Positions 7,365 to 14,607 of a stretch of DNA of 24,026 nt are shown here, in pieces. Below the pieces are notes generated by a model that saw only the letters and a program-made list of their open reading frames with translations, did not search any database and was not told where the DNA came from. This DNA is from DATKZS01 sp035527835 [NCBI: bacterium] (GTDB lineage: Bacteria; RBG-13-61-14), in NCBI GenBank assembly GCA_035527835.1, contig DATKZS010000078.1:1-24026 (forward strand), in the 5' to 3' direction. The position numbers and the translations under genes are program-made. The number at the start of each line of letters is the position of its first letter. Position 1 is the stretch's first letter.

Positions 7365-8681
7365 CTACAGCCCCGGCCGCGCCGTTTTCCGTCCCACCGA
7401 ATAGTAAGTAAAGCCGTTCTCGGCCATGGTCGCCGGGTCGAAGAGGTTGCGGCCGTCGAAGATCACGGGCTGTTTCATGAGCTTTTTCATGCGCTCGAAG
7501 CTGGGGCGGCGGAACTCGTTCCACTCGGTGGCGATCACCAGCGCGGCCGCTCCGCCCAGGGCCTCGTACGCCGTGTCGCAGAAGATCACCTTGTCGCCGA
7601 GCACGGCCTCCGCGTTCCTGGCCGCCACCGGGTCATAGGCCCGGACCACGGCGCCGCGCTCGAGGAGCGACTTCACGATGTCAATGGCCGGGGCCTCCCG
7701 CACGTCGTCGGTCTGCGGCTTGAAAGCGAGGCCCCACACCGCTATCGGATCGGTGAACTTGTTGTTGAAATGTCCCGCCACCAGGCCGGCCATCCACTCG
7801 CGCTGGGCGCGGTTCACTTCCTGCACCGCTTTTAAAATACGGGGCTCATAGCTCTCCTCGCCGGCGCGCCGCACCAGCGCGTCCAGGTCCTTGGGAAAAC
7901 ACGACCCGCCGAAGCCCAGGCCCGGGAACAGGAACTGGAACCCGATGCGCGAGTCAAAGCCGATGCCGCGGCGCACGTCGTTCACGTCGGCGCCGAGCTT
8001 CTCGCAGATGTTGGCGATCTCGTTGATGAAGCTGATCTTGGTGGCGAGCATGGCGTTGGCCGCGTACTTGGTCATCTCGGCGCTGCGTATGCTCATGCGC
8101 AGGATGGGCTTTTCCGTGCGCACGAACGGCTCGTAGAGCTCCGTCATGACGCGGGCCGCGCGCTCGCTTGAGGTCCCGATCACCACGCGGTCCGGTTTCA
8201 TGAAGTCGTCCACCGCCGCGCCCTCCTTCATGAACTCCGGGTTCATGACGACGTCGAAGGGGTGCGGACACTGGGCCGCGATCATCTCCCGGATCTTGTC
8301 GGTGGTCCCGACCGGCACCGTTGACTTGATCACGATCACGGCCTTTTCCTTGATCAGCCCGGCCGCGCGCTTGGCCACCGCGAACACGCCGGAGAGGTCG
8401 GCCTCCCCGCCGGGCCCCGGCGGAGTGCCCACCGCGATGAACAGGACGTCCGCGTCCGGGGCCCCGTCCTCCAGCTTGGTGGAAAACTTGAGCCGGCCTT
8501 CCCGCAAGTTGCGCTCCAGGATCTCCTCCAGGCCGCGCTCGTAAATGGGCACCTCGCCCTTCGCGAGCGTCTTGATCTTCCGCTCGTCCACGTCCACGCA
8601 GACCACGTCGTTGCCGCTCTCGGCCAGGCACACGCCCGCCACCAGTCCCACGTATCCGGTCCCGACCATGCAGATGTTCAA
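7365..8681 (-). CDS. ugd: UDP-glucose 6-dehydrogenase
   Basis: A 438-residue enzyme that oxidises UDP-glucose to UDP-glucuronate with two NAD+, feeding acidic surface polysaccharides. The NAD-binding GTGYVGLVAG is at residues 7-16, followed by FIAVGTPPG, the middle-domain segments VGTTDKI and NPEF..EG..V.DF, and the catalytic cysteine C261 in GFGGSCFPKD. The C-terminal Rossmann domain contains WGLAFKP.TDD.REAPAI. Length is normal for the family. The start is a TTG: it gives MNICMVGTGYVGL, which matches the family N-terminus exactly, and is preceded by GAGGTGGAG; the first ATG is four codons later. It is the last gene of the polysaccharide cluster, 13 bases after the zinc-finger gene. Confidence 0.97.
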   Translation of the reverse strand: MNICMVGTGYVGLVAGVCLAESGNDVVCVDVDERKIKTLAKGEVPIYERGLEEILERNLREGRLKFSTKLEDGAPDADVLFIAVGTPPGPGGEADLSGVFAVAKRAAGLIKEKAVIVIKSTVPVGTTDKIREMIAAQCPHPFDVVMNPEFMKEGAAVDDFMKPDRVVIGTSSERAARVMTELYEPFVRTEKPILRMSIRSAEMTKYAANAMLATKISFINEIANICEKLGADVNDVRRGIGFDSRIGFQFLFPGLGFGGSCFPKDLDALVRRAGEESYEPRILKAVQEVNRAQREWMAGLVAGHFNNKFTDPIAVWGLAFKPQTDDVREAPAIDIVKSLLERGAVVRAYDPVAARNAEAVLGDKVIFCDTAYEALGGAAALVIATEWNEFRRPSFERMKKLMKQPVIFDGRNLFDPATMAENGFTYYSVGRKTARPGL

Positions 8682-8694
8682 AGCTCCACCTCGA

Positions 8695-9255
8695 TTATTT
8701 TATTCCCGCGCCGCCGATGACGCGGGCAATGCCCTTGATGACGCGGGCCGAGTCGTCGTGGAAATAGAGGAGCGCGCTCATGACCTCGCTGGCGCGGTCA
8801 AAGTCCTTTTTCTTGAACGCGGCGTCGAGGCTGGCCAGCATCTCGCGGAAGGCGTCCTCGATCAGGCCCATCTCGTGATAGGCGATGGCGAGGTCATAGC
8901 GGCACTCATAGTCGTCTTCCCGGACCTCCGCCTGCACGCCCTTCTTGAATTCCTCGAAGACCTCCTGGAAGGTCGGGCTCCCCGCGTCCTCCCGAAACTT
9001 CACCCGCACCAGCCGCTGGTACTTGTCCTGCAGCGGGCCCAGCTTGAGCTGCGACACCATCTTCTTGAAGCTCTCCTGCACCTCGCTGTCAATCTCCTCC
9101 TTCACGCGCTCCGCCAGCGACACCTCTTCCTCGTGCGCTACCCCCGCCATCTTTTCCACGCACCGGCCGCAAATGTGAACAACGGGACCAGTGAACATCC
9201 GTTCCGTCTCGTCCCGCGATCTGCCGCACCACAAGCACCTGTCCTTGTCCGCCAT
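8695..9255 (-). CDS. Stand-alone ClpX-type zinc-finger protein with helical C-terminal domain
   Basis: A 186-residue protein. Residues 7-32 show C7-x2-C10-x18-C29-x2-C32, exactly the spacing of the ClpX N-terminal zinc-binding domain, with ClpX-like context (CLWCG...MFTGPVVHICGRCVEKM). There is no AAA+ module: no Walker A or B follows. The remaining 150 residues are charged and helical, with TPR-like pairs near AIAYHEMGLIEDAFREM and FDRASEVMSALLYFHDD. ATG at 9255 follows AAGGAGGG. The gene sits between rmlD (13 bases upstream) and ugd (13 bases downstream), so it is co-transcribed with sugar-nucleotide genes. In ClpX this domain dimerises and docks adaptors and substrates, so a role as adaptor or regulator is possible but is inference only. 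Confidence 0.85.
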   Translation of the reverse strand: MADKDRCLWCGRSRDETERMFTGPVVHICGRCVEKMAGVAHEEEVSLAERVKEEIDSEVQESFKKMVSQLKLGPLQDKYQRLVRVKFREDAGSPTFQEVFEEFKKGVQAEVREDDYECRYDLAIAYHEMGLIEDAFREMLASLDAAFKKKDFDRASEVMSALLYFHDDSARVIKGIARVIGGAGIK

Positions 9256-9268
9256 GCCGCCCTCCTTG

Positions 9269-10141
9269 TTACTCCGCGCCGGAGCGTCCGGCCTGGAGGC
9301 CTTCCTCAATGATGTACCGCGCCAGGGCGTCGCGGTGGTCCGGGAAGGTAAAGCCCGCCCGCGTGAGAAGCGACGTGTCCAGCACTGAGTTCTTCGGCCG
9401 CTTGGCCTTGGTCGGGAACTCGCCGGAGCTGACCGGCTCCACCGTGACCTCGCCCGCGCCCGCGGCCTCGAAAATCTCGCGCGCGAACTCGAACCACGTC
9501 ACCGCGCCCTGGTTAGCCGCATGATATAACCCGCTGATGCCCTTTTCAAGGCCCGCGCCGATGGCCCGCGCCAGGTCCGCCGCGTAGGTGGGCCGGCCGC
9601 GCTGGTCGTTGACCACCTTGAAGCGCCGCTCGCCCGAGAGCCACTTCCCGAGCATGGTCTTGACGAAGTTCTTGCCGCCGGCGCCGAAGAGCCAGGAGGC
9701 GCGCAGGATCAGGTGGCCGTCCGGGTGGGCCTCCATCACGGCCAGGTCGCCCGCGAGCTTGCTCCGGCCGTAGGCGTTGATCGGTCCGGTGGCGTCGCCC
9801 TCCTGGTAGGCCGACTCCTTGCTCCCGTCGTAAACGTAATCCGTGCTGATGTGCACGAAGCGCGCGTTGCGCTCGCGGCAGGCCGCGGCCAGGCGGCCGG
9901 GGGCCAGGCCGTTGATCTCCATGCACAGCTCCGCCTCGTCTTCGGCGTCATCCACCCTGGTGTAGGCGGCGCAGTTGACCACCGCCGCCGGCCGGAAGGC
10001 GTAGAGGTCCGCGATCAGGGCGGAGGCGTCGCGGAGGTCGTAGTGCTCGAGGTCGCGCGCGAGAATCTGGTGGCGGGGCCCGAGCTCTTTTTCCACCGCC
10101 CGCCCCAGGATTCCATGCGCGCCGAGAAGGATGATTCTCAT
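9269..10141 (-). CDS. rfbD: dTDP-4-dehydrorhamnose reductase
   Basis: A 290-residue short-chain dehydrogenase/reductase that makes dTDP-L-rhamnose in the last step of the pathway using NAD(P)H. The nucleotide-binding GAHGILG is at residues 7-13, STDYVYDG at 99-106 and the catalytic YGRSK (Y124, K128) follows. Length is typical (about 290-300). ATG at 10141 gives MRIILLGAHGILG, the usual family start, with GGAAG upstream; the frame is open further but that part is repeat DNA. It lies 76 bases after rmlB, with a palindromic repeat in the gap, and 13 bases before the zinc-finger gene. Confidence 0.96.
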   Translation of the reverse strand: MRIILLGAHGILGRAVEKELGPRHQILARDLEHYDLRDASALIADLYAFRPAAVVNCAAYTRVDDAEDEAELCMEINGLAPGRLAAACRERNARFVHISTDYVYDGSKESAYQEGDATGPINAYGRSKLAGDLAVMEAHPDGHLILRASWLFGAGGKNFVKTMLGKWLSGERRFKVVNDQRGRPTYAADLARAIGAGLEKGISGLYHAANQGAVTWFEFAREIFEAAGAGEVTVEPVSSGEFPTKAKRPKNSVLDTSLLTRAGFTFPDHRDALARYIIEEGLQAGRSGAE

Positions 10142-10176
10142 CTTAAACTTCCGATGGCCGTGAAGATAAAAGATTA

Positions 10177-10253
10177 AACGCCAAGACGCCAAGACCATCA
10201 AGATGAAAGGAAATAAATTATTTTTTTCTTGGCGCTCTTGGCGTCTTGGCGTT
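10177..10253. repeat. 'ccaagacgccaag' inverted repeat between rmlB and rmlD
   Basis: Left arm 10177-10203 and right arm 10227-10253 are reverse complements at 24 of 27 positions, around an A/T-rich loop. Each arm is three degenerate 8-9 base units of the type 'cgccaaga'. The right arm lies inside the rmlB reading frame and codes for its last residues; the stop codon (10218-10220) lies in the loop. Confidence 0.85.
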
Positions 10254-11315
10254 CGATTTTTTGCCGGCCACCACGTTTGCCCCTGTCGCCTTCGCGGCCT
10301 TTTTTATTCTCTCCCCGTACATGCGCTCGTAATAGTTCTTGTACTCTCCGCTCTTGATTCTTTGCCACCAGTCGCGGTTTTGGCGGTACCACTGCACGGT
10401 GAGCGCGAGGCCCTGCTCGAAGGAGTAGTCGCGGTCGAAGCCGAGCTCCCGCTCGATCTTCACTGAGTCGAGCGCATAGCGCCGGTCGTGGCCGGGCCGG
10501 TCGGTGACGTGGGTGATGAGGCTGAGCGGCTTGTCGAGGATGTCGAGGATCATCCCGGCCATCTCGATGTTCGCCATCTCCGAGTTGCCGCCGATGTTGT
10601 AGATCTCGCCGGGCCGGCCCTCCTCCAGCGCGAGCAGGATGCCGCGGCAGTTGTCCTCCACATGGATCCAGTCGCGCCGCTGCTCTCCGTCGCCGTAAAG
10701 CGGCAGCGGCTTGTCCTCCAGCGCGTTGGTGATGAAGAGCGGGATCACCTTTTCCGGGAACTGGTATGGCCCGTAATTGTTCGAGCTGCGCGTGATCACC
10801 ACCGGCAGGCCGTAGGTCTTCCCGTACGAGCGCGCCAGGAGGTCCGCCGCGGCCTTGGACGCGGAGTAGGGAGAGTTGGGCGCGAGCGGCGTCTTTTCCG
10901 TGAACTGGCCCGTGGGCCCCAGCGAGCCGTAGACCTCGTCGGTGGAGACCTGGAGCAAGAGGCGCGCGCCGCATTCGCGGGCCGTGTCGAGCAGCGCCGC
11001 CGTGCCCATGAGGTTGGTGTCGAGGAACGCGGCCGGGGTCTCGATGCTGCGGTCCACGTGCGACTCCGCCGCGAAGTTCACCACGGCCTCGATCTTCTCT
11101 TCCTTGAAAATTTTCTTGAGCAAAACGCGGTCGCGGATGTCACCCTTGATGAATTTATGGCGCTTGTCCCGGGCGAGGGCCGCCAGGTTCTCCAGGTTGC
11201 CCGCGTAGGTGAGCGCGTCGAGGTTGACGAGCGAGTGCGCTTCCGTGGTCCGGAGCATCAGCCGGATGAAATTGGAGCCGATGAACCCGGCCCCGCCGGT
11301 GACGAGTATTTTCAT
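10218..11315 (-). CDS. rfbB: dTDP-glucose 4,6-dehydratase
   Basis: A 365-residue extended short-chain dehydrogenase that converts dTDP-glucose to dTDP-4-keto-6-deoxyglucose with bound NAD+. GGAGFIG is at residues 7-13, STDEVYG with catalytic D126/E127 at 124-130, and YSASK with Y150/K154. Late family features include SSNNYGPYQFPEK, GDGEQRRDWIHVEDN and YNIGG. The core matches the usual length of about 325-350, but the protein carries an extra basic tail of some 20-30 residues; the last eleven (NAKTPRAPRKK) are translated from the arm of an inverted repeat. ATG at 11315 fits the family N-terminus, although no good ribosome binding site precedes it. It is the third rml gene in the order A-C-B-D. 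Confidence 0.97.
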   Translation of the reverse strand: MKILVTGGAGFIGSNFIRLMLRTTEAHSLVNLDALTYAGNLENLAALARDKRHKFIKGDIRDRVLLKKIFKEEKIEAVVNFAAESHVDRSIETPAAFLDTNLMGTAALLDTARECGARLLLQVSTDEVYGSLGPTGQFTEKTPLAPNSPYSASKAAADLLARSYGKTYGLPVVITRSSNNYGPYQFPEKVIPLFITNALEDKPLPLYGDGEQRRDWIHVEDNCRGILLALEEGRPGEIYNIGGNSEMANIEMAGMILDILDKPLSLITHVTDRPGHDRRYALDSVKIERELGFDRDYSFEQGLALTVQWYRQNRDWWQRIKSGEYKNYYERMYGERIKKAAKATGANVVAGKKSNAKTPRAPRKK

Positions 11316-11380
11316 GGGACTAACATAACATGGATTGGGGGGAGGATAAATGAGGCGAGGGCGGAAAGAGCTGTTAAGAG

Positions 11381-11455
11381 AACCGCCAAGACGCCAAGAC
11401 CGCCAAGAGATAAATTAAAAAAATATTTCTTGGCGGTCTTGGCGTTTTGGCGGTT
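11381..11455. repeat. 'ccaagacgccaag' inverted repeat between rmlC-like gene and rmlB
   Basis: Left arm 11381-11408 and right arm 11428-11455 are reverse complements at 27 of 28 positions (the single mismatch would be a G-U pair in RNA on one strand), with a 19-nt A/T-rich loop. Same family as 10177-10253. It occupies the middle of the 166-base gap upstream of rmlB. Confidence 0.88.
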
Positions 11456-11481
11456 AATCTTTTTCTGAAAGCGCCGCCGCC

Positions 11482-11937
11482 TCATCCGTCCTTTCTCGCC
11501 CAGTCGTACGGGATTTCGGCGGTGTGTGCCGGCAGCCGGAACTCGTCGGGTGCCTCGCGGTTGTAGGTCCGGTTGGGGCAGTTGATTATGACGCACTCGT
11601 CGGTCCCGATGTTCTTGAAGCCGTGGAAGACGTTATTGGGGATGCGGACCAGGATGGGGTTGTGCTCGCCCATGAAGAACTCGTTGATCTCTCCCTTGGT
11701 GGGCGAGTCGTCGCGGCCGTCGTAGAGCACGACCTTGGCCATGCCCTTGACCACGGTGAAGTTGTCCACCTGGTCCTGGTGGTAATGCCAGGCCTTGACC
11801 GCGCCCGGATAGGCCGTGGTCATGTAGCTCTGCCCGAACCGCTCGAAGAACGGGTCGTCGGAGCGCAGCATCTCCATGAGCCGGCCCCGCTCGTCCGCGA
11901 CCACCCGAAGCCTCTTCACCACCACGCCGTCAATCAT
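11482..11937 (-). CDS. rfbC: dTDP-4-dehydrorhamnose 3,5-epimerase family protein (short form)
   Basis: A 151-residue cupin-fold sugar epimerase. WHYHQ.QVDNF.VVKG.AKVVLYD.R.DSPT at residues 50-80 corresponds to the RmlC beta-barrel segment with the catalytic histidine (H51 or H53 here), followed by IPNNVFHGF (99-107) and a tyrosine in NRTYN. Its place between rmlA and rmlB makes it the epimerase of this dTDP-L-rhamnose pathway. It is about 30 residues shorter than classical RmlC (about 180) and its His motif differs (WHYHQ rather than GLHYQ), so it belongs to a shorter subfamily whose exact activity is less certain. ATG at 11937 has AGGA about ten bases upstream. Confidence 0.88.
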   Translation of the reverse strand: MIDGVVVKRLRVVADERGRLMEMLRSDDPFFERFGQSYMTTAYPGAVKAWHYHQDQVDNFTVVKGMAKVVLYDGRDDSPTKGEINEFFMGEHNPILVRIPNNVFHGFKNIGTDECVIINCPNRTYNREAPDEFRLPAHTAEIPYDWARKDG

Positions 11938-11982
11938 TTTCCTGGTCCTTTTATTGCGAGTGTTTTATAGATTTTATTTTCT

Positions 11983-12045
11983 CGCAAAGGCGCAAAGAAC
12001 GCAAAGAGGAATTATTTTTTTCTTTGCGTTCTTTGCGCCTTTGCG
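11983..12045. repeat. Perfect 25-bp inverted repeat of the 'cgcaaag' family between rmlA and rmlC-like gene
   Basis: 11983-12007 and 12021-12045 are exact reverse complements (units cgcaaagg-cgcaaagaa-cgcaaaga) around a 13-nt A/T-rich loop, and the flanks extend the pairing through A/T-rich sequence. It has the same plan as the 'ccaag' elements but a different unit. It fills most of the 144-base gap between two rml genes and would make a very stable RNA hairpin in either direction. Confidence 0.9.
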
Positions 12046-12081
12046 GGAAATAAAAATATTCACAGGGGTTGCACCCATTTT

Positions 12082-13146
12082 CTAGGTCAGATCCACCTGG
12101 GAGTTCTCGCCGAGCACGAAGCGCAGGGCCTCCGGCCTTTTGCGGCTGCATTCGAGGACCGCGTCGCGTCCGATCAGGCTGTCCTCGATCCGGCGCGGCA
12201 TGTTCCTGACCACCGACCCCGCCAGCACGATGCTGTGCTCGATCTCGCTCCCTTCGATCCGGCAGCCCTCGTCAATGCTGGTGAACGGCCCGAGGTACGA
12301 GTTCTCGATCCTCGCGCCGGCCCCGATGATGGCCGGGCCGCGGATGACGCTGCGGCTCACCCGCGCGCCCTTCTCGATCACCACCTTGAACTCGACCTGG
12401 CTCTCCTTGTCCACCGTTCCCTTGACGCTCGTCTCCTGCTTGTCGAGCACGATGCGGTTGGCCTCCAGGAGATCCTCCACGCGGCCGGTGTCCTTCCACC
12501 AGCCCTCGACCAGGTGCGGCTCCACCCGGAGGCCGCGCTCCACCATCCACTGGATCGCGTCGGTGATCTCCAGCTCGCCGCGGGCGGAGGGACGGATGGA
12601 GTTCACCGCCTTCATGATTTTCGAGGTGAACATGTACACGCCGACCAGGGCCAGGTCCGAGCGCGGCTTTTTCGGCTTCTCGCTGAGGCGCGCCACGCGG
12701 CCGGCCTTGAGCTCGGCCACGCCGAAGCGCTCCGGGTGCTCGACCTTGGCCAGCAGGATCATGGCGTCGGGCGCGTTCTTCTGGAATTTTTTCACCAGGT
12801 CGGTGATCCCGTTGGCGATCAGGTTGTCGCCCAGGTACATGACGAACGGCGAGTCGCCCAGGTAGTCCGCGGAGATCTTGACGGCGTGCGCCAGGCCCAG
12901 CGGGGCCTGCTGCCGGATGTACGAGACCTTCACCCCGAACCGCTTGCCGCTGCCCACCGCCGCCATGACCTCGTCCGCGGTGTCGCCCACCACGATCCCG
13001 ATGTCGCGCACGCCGGCCTCCCGCATGGCCTCGATCCCGAAAAACAGGATCGGCTTGTTGGCCACCGGGATGAGCTGCTTGGCCCGGGTGTGGGTGATGG
13101 GGCGCAGGCGCGTGCCCTTGCCCCCGCTCAAGATCAGTCCCTTCAT
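12082..13146 (-). CDS. rfbA: Glucose-1-phosphate thymidylyltransferase (long form)
   Basis: A 354-residue nucleotidyltransferase making dTDP-glucose from dTTP and glucose-1-phosphate, the entry step to dTDP-L-rhamnose. The nucleotide-binding LSGGKGTRLRP...T...KQLIPVANKP spans residues 6-32, followed by GLAHAVK, the metal-binding YLGDN, and G.WKDTG. After about residue 240 it has a left-handed beta-helix tail with hexapeptide turns (GPAIIGAGARI, GPFTSIDEGCRI). This marks the long RmlA family (about 355 residues), unlike the roughly 290-residue enterobacterial RmlA. ATG at 13146 follows AAGGGGA. It lies 108 bases after the SPOR gene and begins the A-C-B-D block. Confidence 0.95.
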   Translation of the reverse strand: MKGLILSGGKGTRLRPITHTRAKQLIPVANKPILFFGIEAMREAGVRDIGIVVGDTADEVMAAVGSGKRFGVKVSYIRQQAPLGLAHAVKISADYLGDSPFVMYLGDNLIANGITDLVKKFQKNAPDAMILLAKVEHPERFGVAELKAGRVARLSEKPKKPRSDLALVGVYMFTSKIMKAVNSIRPSARGELEITDAIQWMVERGLRVEPHLVEGWWKDTGRVEDLLEANRIVLDKQETSVKGTVDKESQVEFKVVIEKGARVSRSVIRGPAIIGAGARIENSYLGPFTSIDEGCRIEGSEIEHSIVLAGSVVRNMPRRIEDSLIGRDAVLECSRKRPEALRFVLGENSQVDLT

Positions 13147-13175
13147 AGGTCCCCTTATTCCACAAGGGCTTGGGA

Positions 13176-13250
13176 CTTGGGGCGTGAGGCGTGAGGCTTG
13201 AGGAATTCTATCGTCCCCTCAAGCCTCAAGCCCCAAGCCTCAAGCCCCGG
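13176..13250. repeat. 'gaggcttgagg/cctcaagcctc' inverted repeat upstream of rmlA
   Basis: 13176-13203 and about 13217-13245 pair as tandem 7-8 base units (cgtgaggc, cttgagg against cctcaag, ccccaag): a 12-bp perfect inner stem and a second paired block offset by one unit. It is a third unit sequence with the same hairpin plan and lies between the SPOR gene stop and the rmlA start. Confidence 0.7.
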
Positions 13251-13254
13251 CGTT

Positions 13255-13995
13255 TCACTGCGTGATCCAGGCGTCGAAATACTTGCCCTCTCTGCTCTGC
13301 AGGATGGCCAGCGCCTTCTTGGCCTGGTTCAGGTCAGTGTAATGGCCGACGCGGACCCGGTAGAAAATGCCCTTGCCCGGCAGGGTCACGGTCAGCATGT
13401 AGGCCTCGTACTTGCGCGACTGCAACTGCTTGACCAGGGCCAGCGCCTCTTCCTTTTCGGGCAGGGACGCCAGCTGGATGGTGTAGGTCCCCATCGGGAT
13501 CACGGGCCGGGTGATGGTTTCCTTGGCCGGCTCCGGCTTGTCCGCGGGCTTGTCGGTGTGCGGCGCCGCGGAATCCGCGGGCGCGCTCGCCGGGCTCCCG
13601 GCCGGATTGAGCGAGGCCATGGCCGGAGGCGTCGGAGCGGGCTCCGCGGCCGGCTCGCCGGCGGCCTCGTTGCCGGACGGGACCTTCATGCTCTCCAGGT
13701 TCCGGATGAAATCATCGCGCGTCGAGTCGGAAGCGGCACCAGGCCCGGCCGCCGCAGTCTCCACCGCTCCCGCCGGATCGGCCGCCGGCGCGGTTGCCGG
13801 AGCGGGCTCAGCCGCGGCCGGCGCCGCCGCGACCTGCTTGTCCTGGTCGGACATCCGGGAAAGGTTTTTTCCGAAAAGAGTGCCCATCAGGAAACTCAGC
13901 ATCAGGACCAGGATCAGTCCTGACACCACGAGCACCACCTGGCGGTTGTCCAAGGAAAAATCGTAGCGGCTTTTCACGCCCCTCATCTGATTCAT
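13255..13995 (-). CDS. SPOR-domain membrane protein
   Basis: A 246-residue protein with a short basic cytoplasmic N-terminus, one membrane segment at about residues 19-42 (VVLVVSGLILVLMLSFLMGTLFG), a long Ala/Pro-rich, low-complexity periplasmic spacer (about 50-165) and a C-terminal SPOR domain (about 168-246: YTIQLASLPEKEEALALVKQL, then YRVRVGHYTDLNQAKKAL). SPOR domains bind glycan strands stripped of stem peptides and usually localise proteins to the division site. ATG at 13995 follows GAGGAGGG with 7-base spacing and lies behind a good promoter. It is first in the transcript that continues into the rml genes, linking cell-wall binding with surface sugar synthesis. Confidence 0.92.
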   Translation of the reverse strand: MNQMRGVKSRYDFSLDNRQVVLVVSGLILVLMLSFLMGTLFGKNLSRMSDQDKQVAAAPAAAEPAPATAPAADPAGAVETAAAGPGAASDSTRDDFIRNLESMKVPSGNEAAGEPAAEPAPTPPAMASLNPAGSPASAPADSAAPHTDKPADKPEPAKETITRPVIPMGTYTIQLASLPEKEEALALVKQLQSRKYEAYMLTVTLPGKGIFYRVRVGHYTDLNQAKKALAILQSREGKYFDAWITQ

Positions 13996-14141
13996 CGCGC
14001 GTCCCTCCTCTGCTTCAGCATTAGCGTTGTTCAGCTACCAACCATCACCCCAGCGTTTCGCATCCGCAATATGGCTTGCGCCGTCCCGGCCGCGCGTGAA
14101 CAGCGGCCGATCCGGGCGGCAATCCATGGATCCACAATATT

Positions 14142-14170
14142 ATTTTACCTTTATCGGCTATGGAAGTCAA
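14142..14170 (-). promoter_or_regulatory. Sigma-70-type promoter for the SPOR/rml/ugd cluster
   Basis: On the - strand: TTGACT (14170-14165), 17-base spacer, TAAAAT (14147-14142). This leaves a leader of about 140 bases before the SPOR gene start at 13995. It is the only strong candidate I see upstream of the seven - strand genes. Confidence 0.72.
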
Positions 14171-14264
14171 TATCGCGGGGCCGCGATTTTGCTCATGACA
14201 GCGGGCCTCGCCTCGCCGCCTGGCCGCCGCTCTCTCCTTGTTATTCATAATAAAATGCCAGTGC

Positions 14265-14515
14265 TGTCCAAAATAAACGGACCGGAAAACCGCCAAGGCG
14301 CCAAGAACGCCAAGGATTATTTTTAAACACGATTTTAAGAGGGCTTGGGTGCGAATATTTCTTGCTTGGCGCTCCCGTCGGCCGGTTCGCCAAGCCGGTT
14401 GCGGCCAACGCTACGGAGCTGTTCTTTGCCGGGCCGCAAAGAAACATCATGATTTACTTGGCGATCCTTGGCGCTCTTGGCGTCTTGGCGATTTTCTTGC
14501 GGCCTATTTTGGACA
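14265..14515. repeat. Nested inverted-repeat element (outer TGTCCAAAATA ends, inner 'ccaag' arms)
   Basis: The outer ends 14265-14275 and 14505-14515 are an exact 11-bp inverted repeat. Inside lie 'ccaag'-family arms at about 14286-14316 and 14458-14495. The 140 bases between those arms hold two more perfect 8-bp hairpins (14364-14371 with 14388-14395; 14422-14429 with 14436-14443). In the other copies the loop is under 25 bases, so this copy looks like a 'ccaag' hairpin with a second element inside and a further palindrome outside. The right end overlaps the -35 of the next promoter. Confidence 0.7.
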
Positions 14516-14537
14516 AGAGTGATAAAATGCTTATTCT
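14509..14537 (+). promoter_or_regulatory. Candidate promoter for the CoA-disulfide reductase gene
   Basis: TTGGAC (14509-14514), 17-base spacer, TATTCT (14532-14537). The -35 box is inside the right terminal repeat of the element at 14265-14515, so the repeat may supply half of the promoter. The gene begins 70 bases downstream. Confidence 0.5.
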
Positions 14538-14607
14538 GTAACCGAACCGGAAATGGATTTATCTTCATGCCACGGTCCGGTAATTCATCGGGAGGTTTGA
14601 ATAAATC

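Noticed and set aside
14045-14296. Possible small - strand gene between the SPOR gene and the CoADR gene
   Set aside because: Its 83 residues show no domain or ribosome binding site, and the frame overlaps the strong - strand promoter at 14142-14170 and repeat DNA.
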